A stretch of DNA of 64,000 nucleotides from Actinophytocola sp963825445 (GTDB taxonomy: Bacteria > Actinomycetota > Actinomycetes > Mycobacteriales > Pseudonocardiaceae). Of the stretch, positions 60,315 to 64,000 are shown piece after piece (position 1 is the first letter of the stretch; each line of letters starts with the position of its first letter). The position numbers and the translations under genes were made by a program. The notes beneath the pieces were generated by a model that saw only the letters and a program-made list of their open reading frames with translations, was not told the origin of the DNA and made no database searches. The stretch spans positions 124,001 through 188,000 of the forward strand of contig CAWGTM010000019.1 of the NCBI GenBank assembly GCA_963825445.1, in the 5' to 3' direction.

Positions 60315-60506
60315 ATGTCCGACCTCGATAACGGCGCTGAGATCAGCGGGTTGCAGATCTGCATCCTGAACACCGACGCCCAGATCGACGCGGCGTTGGA
60401 CAGCGGTGACCGGCGAGCATTCCGGGTGTGGTGCCTACGTCGGGCGTCGCTGATCGCCCGGGTCGAACGGGTACTCGTCGAAGCCGCCACCGCGAAGGTC
60501 GCCTGA
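60315..60506 (+). CDS. Small hypothetical protein
   Basis: A 63-residue protein (MSDLDNGAEISGLQICILNT ... RAFRVWCLRRASLIARVERV) with a helical C-terminus and no recognised domain. It sits 108 bases after the GGDEF/EAL gene with a CCTAGT -10-like element upstream. It could not be linked to a function. Confidence 0.5.
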   Translation: MSDLDNGAEISGLQICILNTDAQIDAALDSGDRRAFRVWCLRRASLIARVERVLVEAATAKVA

Positions 60507-60531
60507 CCTCCGGACTCTTCCGTCACGTGAC

Positions 60532-61646
60532 GTTAGTGCCCGAGGGTCCTGGGAAGGCCGAAAGCGGGGAAGAGGTGCGGCTCGAACGCCATGATCTCCA
60601 CGATCAGGCCATCATCGATCCGCAGCACCTCGATCGCCTCCGCCCGGTACCTCGCGGTGCCCGGGCTCCGCACGTAAACGCGCGGCCGCCGGCTGCCGGT
60701 TCGCCGCGGTCGGCAGGGCCCGGCAGTCCAGCCGCCCGCTCACCGTCACCTCCGGACCGAGCAGCCCGGCCAACGCCTCCGGATCGCACACGCCGGCCAC
60801 ATAACGCGCGAGCAGCGGATGCGCCATCGGATCGAGCGCCGCGACCGGCCCTGACCAGTCGATCCGACGCTCCGGCAGGTACTTGCGCAGCGTCGGCCGA
60901 GCCCGCTGCAACACACCGTTCGCCGACGCCACCGTCAACTCCAGTCCCGCGGCCGTCCGCGCGGCGGGCCACCCCAGCACGTCCCGCAGCAGCAGCACCG
61001 CGCGCTGCCGGGGCGGCAGGTGCTGGAGCGCGACGACGAACCCCAACTCCACCGTCTCCCGCGACTCCCCACCGAGCAGCCGGTCCGGAAAGGGCTGCAG
61101 CCACGGGATCCGCCCACGCAGCGGCCGGCGGCGGGTCGTCTGCAGGAAGTCCAGGCACACGAGCGACACCACCTGGTACAGCCACGACCGCGTGGACGCC
61201 CCGCTCGGCTGCCCGTCGCGAGCCGCCGCCAGGAGCGCCTCCCGCACCAGGTGCTCGGCGTCGTCGAAGGAGCCGAGCATCCGGTAGCAGTGCAGCGTCA
61301 ACTCCCGGTGATACGGCTCCACCAGCCCGGCGAACACCGTGTCACCCGTGGCCACGGCGAGATCGGCGATCAGCTCGAGGCGATGCACGGACACCGCGAG
61401 CGTGTCGACGTCGGCCTGGAACGCGTCGGGGGGCTGGGGGAGCAGGGTGCACAGCCAGCGCTCGACGTCGGCGATCAGATCGGGGACCGGGTCACCGGAC
61501 GGGGGAGCGTGGCGGGAGCGGTAGGCCTTCTGTCGGCAGGCGGCCGAGCAGTACACGGACGTGCGTCCGCGTCGCTCGCCGCGAGGGGGCAGCTCGCGGG
61601 CACAGCTCCGGCACAGCTCCACGCGGGAAACCCTAGCGCTTGACAT
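60532..61646 (-). CDS. ECF sigma factor with N-terminal zinc finger and C-terminal SnoaL-like tail, frameshifted near the end
   Basis: An N-terminal zinc module (VELCRSCARELPPRGER, YCSAACRQKAYRSRH) precedes an ECF core of the SigX5/SigG class: VEPYHRELTLHCYRMLGSFD, DAEHLVREALLAAARDG, STRSWLYQVVSLVCLDFL, IPWLQPFPDRLL and LQHLPPRQRAVLLLRDVLGW. The SnoaL-like tail starts LLARYVAGVCDPEALAGLLG. As given, the frame ends at 60612; removing one base near 60682-60687 and one G near 60537-60541 restores VEIMAFEPHLFPAFGLPRTL and a stop at 60532 (370 residues). The tail usually modulates sigma activity in this group. ATG 61646 is shared with the ArsR operator region. Confidence 0.8.
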
Positions 61647-61665
61647 ATACCCATATCGGCATATG
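61644..61665. promoter_or_regulatory. ArsR operator-like CATAT/ATATG dyad
   Basis: CATATCGGCATATG (61652-61665) is a 5+4+5 dyad with a third CATAT at 61644-61648. It lies between the divergent sigma and ArsR starts and 9 bases before the ArsR ATG. The sigma ATG lies inside the outer CATAT. Confidence 0.6.
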
Positions 61666-61673
61666 ATTGGCGC

Positions 61674-62021
61674 ATGGCCCGAGCAGCAACCACCACCGAC
61701 GCGTTCAACGCGGTGGCCGAACCCCGGCGACGTCAGATCCTCGACGTGCTGGCCGAGGGGGAGCGATCGGTGAACGACCTGGTGGCGGTGCTCGGACTGG
61801 CTCAGCCGCAGGTCTCCAAACACCTGCGGGTGCTGCGCGAGGTGGGAGCTGTCGACGTGCGAGACGAAGGACGACAGCGGCTCTACCGACTGAACGGACA
61901 CGCGCTCAAACCCATCCACGACTGGGTGAGCAGGTACGAACGGACGTGGGAGGCGCGGTTCAGTCGGATGGACGCCGTGCTGGAAGAACTCAAGGACCAG
62001 GAAGACAACAAGGAGAGCTGA
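61674..62021 (+). CDS. ArsR family regulator
   Basis: A 115-residue winged-helix regulator (AFNAVAEPRRRQILDVLAEG, SVNDLVAVLGLAQPQVSKHL, RVLREVGAVDVRDEGRQRLY) of the ArsR/SdpR-like group, without metal-binding cysteines. Followed after one base by its AHSA1 partner. It probably binds the CATAT dyad immediately upstream and may repress the divergent sigma gene as well. Confidence 0.9.
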   Translation: MARAATTTDAFNAVAEPRRRQILDVLAEGERSVNDLVAVLGLAQPQVSKHLRVLREVGAVDVRDEGRQRLYRLNGHALKPIHDWVSRYERTWEARFSRMDAVLEELKDQEDNKES

Positions 62022-62022
62022 C

Positions 62023-62517
62023 ATGAACGCCACGACCACAACCGGTACCGCCAAGGTCACCCTGATCGGCGACGACCAGATTCTGATCACGCGTGAGTTC
62101 AACGCGCCCAGGAACCTCGTCTGGAAGGCGTACACGACGCCGGAACTCGTCGCGCGCTGGTGGAGCGGTGACTTCGGTGCCAAGGTCGACGCGGAGATCG
62201 ACCTGCGCGTCGGCGGCTACTGGCGGTACTTCATGAAGGGCGACGACTGGGAGGTCGGCTTCCACGGCACCTACCAGGAGGTCACGCCGCACGAGCGGCT
62301 CGTCCACACGCAGGTCTACGAGGGCATCCCGGACGGTGAGGAGCAGGCCGCCGTCGTCACGGCGACGTTCACGGAGGTCGACGGCCGCACGATGGCCGAG
62401 CTGCACATCCTGCACGCGACTCCCGAGGGCCGCACGGCACACATCGAGTCCGGCATGGAGACGGGGATGCAGTCCTCGCTGGACCACCTGGAGCGGGTCG
62501 CTGTCGAGCTGGCGTGA
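62023..62517 (+). CDS. SRPBCC / AHSA1-like protein
   Basis: A 164-residue AHSA1 protein (ILITREFNAPRNLVWKAYTT, ELVARWWSGDFGAKVDAEID, GFHGTYQEVTPHERLVHTQV, GMETGMQSSLDHLERVAVEL) with the classic paired ArsR gene upstream. These proteins are similar to the Hsp90 co-chaperone Aha1 C-terminal domain, but their bacterial role is unknown. AAGGAGAGC precedes the ATG. Confidence 0.9.
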   Translation: MNATTTTGTAKVTLIGDDQILITREFNAPRNLVWKAYTTPELVARWWSGDFGAKVDAEIDLRVGGYWRYFMKGDDWEVGFHGTYQEVTPHERLVHTQVYEGIPDGEEQAAVVTATFTEVDGRTMAELHILHATPEGRTAHIESGMETGMQSSLDHLERVAVELA

Positions 62518-62520
62518 GCA

Positions 62521-62551
62521 CTGGTGGCCAGGGTGCTCCCCTGGCCACCAG
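62521..62551 (+). terminator. Hairpin terminator after the ArsR/AHSA1 operon
   Basis: A perfect 13-bp inverted repeat (CTGGTGGCCAGGG at 62521-62533, complement at 62539-62551) with a 5-base loop begins 3 bases after the AHSA1 stop. Confidence 0.75.
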
Positions 62552-62594
62552 CCGTTATCCATAAGTTCGATAATCTACATTATGTTAAGTAAGC

Positions 62595-62627
62595 GGTTCG
62601 GGGGTCCTCCCAGGAGGATCTCGAACC
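62595..62627 (+). promoter_or_regulatory. Hairpin enclosing the ribosome site of the 62628 gene
   Basis: GGTTCG (62595-62600) can pair with CGAACC (62622-62627), directly before the ATG; TCCT/AGGA pairs inside and holds the AGGAGG ribosome site. An AT-rich block lies just upstream (62553-62590). Such a leader could limit translation until opened. Confidence 0.4.
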
Positions 62628-63203
62628 ATGACGGTGGACCAGCACGGCAGGTTGGCGGAGCACCGCCCGCTCTGGCGCGACGCGAAGAACCTGGCGGACC
62701 TCGGTGAGCTGATGGCGCAGTGGTTGGAAGGGAAGATCACCTACCAGCCCGCGTACTTCTCGCATACGCCCGCGGCCGAGACCACCGGACTCGTGGACGT
62801 GCTCGCCGGGGTCAACCGGGCCGGCCTGCTCACCACGTTCTCCCAACCCGGTCAGCCCTACCGCGACGGGGCCGGGCAACGAGCGTCGATCGACGGGTTC
62901 GGCACCGACAAGACGATCCTGCGACTGCAGGACCTCACCCTGGGCACCGACCTGATCCTGATCCTGTTCGCCCCGGGCTGTCCGGGCGGAGGTCAGGTCC
63001 CGGTCACGGTGATGGGTGGCGGGGAATGCACCTGGCTGGGACTCTCCCTCGACGCGGATGATCTGCACCAGTACTACAACGCGGATCTCTGCGAGCGTGG
63101 CCTGGACGCGGTGCGGACCGCCTGGCAGGTCAACCTCATCGACCCGGTCTGGGGACGCAACACCCTGCTGTGGGACGTCCTCCGGAAGTTCAGCGCCGGC
63201 TGA
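62628..63203 (+). CDS. Hypothetical protein (DUF6919-like)
   Basis: A 191-residue cytosolic protein with WRDAKNLADLGELMAQWLEG near the N-terminus, then VDVLAGVNRAGLLTTFSQPG and a C-terminal RTAWQVNLIDPVWGRNTLLW. It matches my memory of a streptomycete family termed DUF6919, whose function is unknown. It lies between a terminator and a convergent GNAT gene and is preceded by an AT-rich promoter region and an RBS hairpin. Confidence 0.6.
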   Translation: MTVDQHGRLAEHRPLWRDAKNLADLGELMAQWLEGKITYQPAYFSHTPAAETTGLVDVLAGVNRAGLLTTFSQPGQPYRDGAGQRASIDGFGTDKTILRLQDLTLGTDLILILFAPGCPGGGQVPVTVMGGGECTWLGLSLDADDLHQYYNADLCERGLDAVRTAWQVNLIDPVWGRNTLLWDVLRKFSAG

Positions 63204-63272
63204 GCCGCGCGTGGATGTGCATGTCGTGCCAGCCGTCCACGTGGCGGTGATGATCATGGGCACGGGTCATTC

Positions 63273-63791
63273 TCACAGCCGTTGGGCCAGCACCTGGCCG
63301 GGCCAGTCCGTGTCCTTCACCCGCACGGTGAACTGCTCGGCGCGGGTGAAGCCCTGCTTCTCGTAGTACCGGACCAGGGCGCCGTCTCCGCCGGCGAAGC
63401 AGTCGACGCGGAGCAGGTTCATGCCGAGTCCTCGGGTCAGCACCCGGGCGTGGTCCAGCAGTTCGGTACCGATGCCGCTCCCCTGGGCCGCACGCTCGGT
63501 CACCAGCAGCCGGACGTACTGCTCCGGTTCGATGGCGGGCGGGATGAACGGCAACGCGTCGCCGACGGCCAGCGCGCCGACGACAGTGCCGTCCCGCTCG
63601 GCGACCCACAGTTCCTGGTCGTCGGCGAATCCCCTGATCTGGTCGATCCGCTTCTGGTTGGTGGAGTGGGGTTCGGTCCCCCACTGGTCGGTCCGACCGA
63701 GTGCGACCAGCCATTCGGTCGCGCGGTCCAGCAGCCCGAGCACCGCGTCCACGTCGGACGACCCACCGCGTCGAATTTTCAGCGAACTCAC
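63273..63791 (-). CDS. GNAT family N-acetyltransferase
   Basis: A 172-residue GNAT protein. RRGGSSDVDAVLGLLDRATE is the N-terminal alpha-1, ELWVAERDGTVVGALAVGD beta-2/3, YVRLLVTERAAQGSGIGTEL motif A (Q-G-S-G-I-G acetyl-CoA loop) and RYYEKQGFTRAEQF motif B. The GTG at 63791 is the first start in frame with the domain. Substrate unknown. Confidence 0.88.
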   Translation of the reverse strand: MSSLKIRRGGSSDVDAVLGLLDRATEWLVALGRTDQWGTEPHSTNQKRIDQIRGFADDQELWVAERDGTVVGALAVGDALPFIPPAIEPEQYVRLLVTERAAQGSGIGTELLDHARVLTRGLGMNLLRVDCFAGGDGALVRYYEKQGFTRAEQFTVRVKDTDWPGQVLAQRL

Positions 63792-63851
63792 CCGTCAAGC
63801 ATGTCGAAAACCCGTCGATGGTTTCTACTCACCGGGTGAGAGGAGGACATC

Positions 63852-64000
63852 ATGAAGTTGGACAAGACGTTCACCGCCCCGCTGCTGCAGAGTTCCGCGA
63901 AGGGTGGGTGGACCTACGTGCAGATGCCGGGCTCGGCGGAGTTCTTCGGCACCCGTGGCCTGGTGAAGGTGCGCGGCACGATGGACGGCGAGCCGTTCGA
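63852..64000 (+). CDS. DUF1905 domain protein, partial
   Basis: Only the first 49 residues are in the window (MKLDKTFTAPLLQSSAKGGW, then MPGSAEFFGTRGLVKVRGTM). This N-terminus matches DUF1905, a small beta-barrel often fused to a YdeI/OmpD-like domain. AGGAGG precedes the ATG. The gene continues beyond the right edge. Function unknown. Confidence 0.75.
   Translation, partial: MKLDKTFTAPLLQSSAKGGWTYVQMPGSAEFFGTRGLVKVRGTMDGEPF

Overview
The window is high-GC DNA, densely coding on both strands, with many GTG/TTG starts and many 1-4 base gene overlaps. It carries actinobacterial marker genes: RbpA, an XRE/DUF397 pair, a DUF5313 protein, Lnt and Ppm1 as separate adjacent genes, and an Rv2047c-like epimerase/PEP-mobile-domain protein. 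I infer a soil actinomycete, most likely of the Pseudonocardiaceae; the sequence does not fix the genus. I saw no rRNA, tRNA, CRISPR array, transposase or phage gene.

Layout. 1-6.9 kb: a DHFR/RibD-like fragment, a phospholipase D-type enzyme overlapping a secreted GH15 glucoamylase, a frame-disrupted luciferase-like oxidoreductase, an epimerase and a BrkB/YihY membrane protein. 7-9.7 kb: dhaKLM (PTS-type dihydroxyacetone kinase) and a short HPF/RaiA protein. 9.8-18.4 kb: secreted hydrolases (lipase, HExxH metalloprotease, streptogrisin-like protease, M28 aminopeptidase with P domain, frameshifted GH87-like glucanase). 18.4-25 kb: VanZ/RDD protein, PadR unit, SRPBCC protein, Rv2047c-like fusion and a ROK regulator. 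25-28.4 kb: a polar amino-acid ABC importer without its ATPase, overlapping an L-asparaginase. 29.3-36 kb: a fermentation-type lysine cluster (kamA divergent from kdd, an amidohydrolase, kamD, kamE, kal). 36-49.1 kb: mostly regulators with visible operators (XRE/DUF397, a two-component pair, OhrR-like MarR, ArsR/AHSA1, TetR/cyclase) plus a SRPBCC-acyl-CoA synthetase fusion and lnt/ppm1. 49.1-52.3 kb: a rifampicin monooxygenase homologue (rox) preceded by a near-perfect rifamycin-associated element, a divergent secreted protein, and rbpA with a sigma-R-like promoter. 52.4-64 kb: thymidine kinase, MFS transporter, an ECF sigma/anti-sigma unit sharing a mirror-image promoter with a secreted membrane-anchored protein, GDPD, a GGDEF/EAL protein, a zinc-finger ECF sigma with a SnoaL tail, ArsR/AHSA1 and small genes to the right edge.

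How genes work together. The clearest system is the rifamycin block: the 19-bp element lies between rox and the secreted-protein gene and reads as a promoter on both strands, with the RNA-polymerase-binding protein gene rbpA next door. The lysine block encodes interconversion of lysine and beta-lysine, the B12-dependent 5,6-shift, oxidation of 3,5-diaminohexanoate and deamination of 3-aminobutyryl-CoA; the beta-keto cleavage enzyme (kce) is not in the window.

Quality note. At least eight genes contain single-base indels that break an otherwise conserved reading frame, mostly in short G or C runs. In several cases the restored frame ends exactly at a start or stop overlap with the neighbouring gene. 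I read most of these as probable sequencing errors, not true decay, and flag each one.
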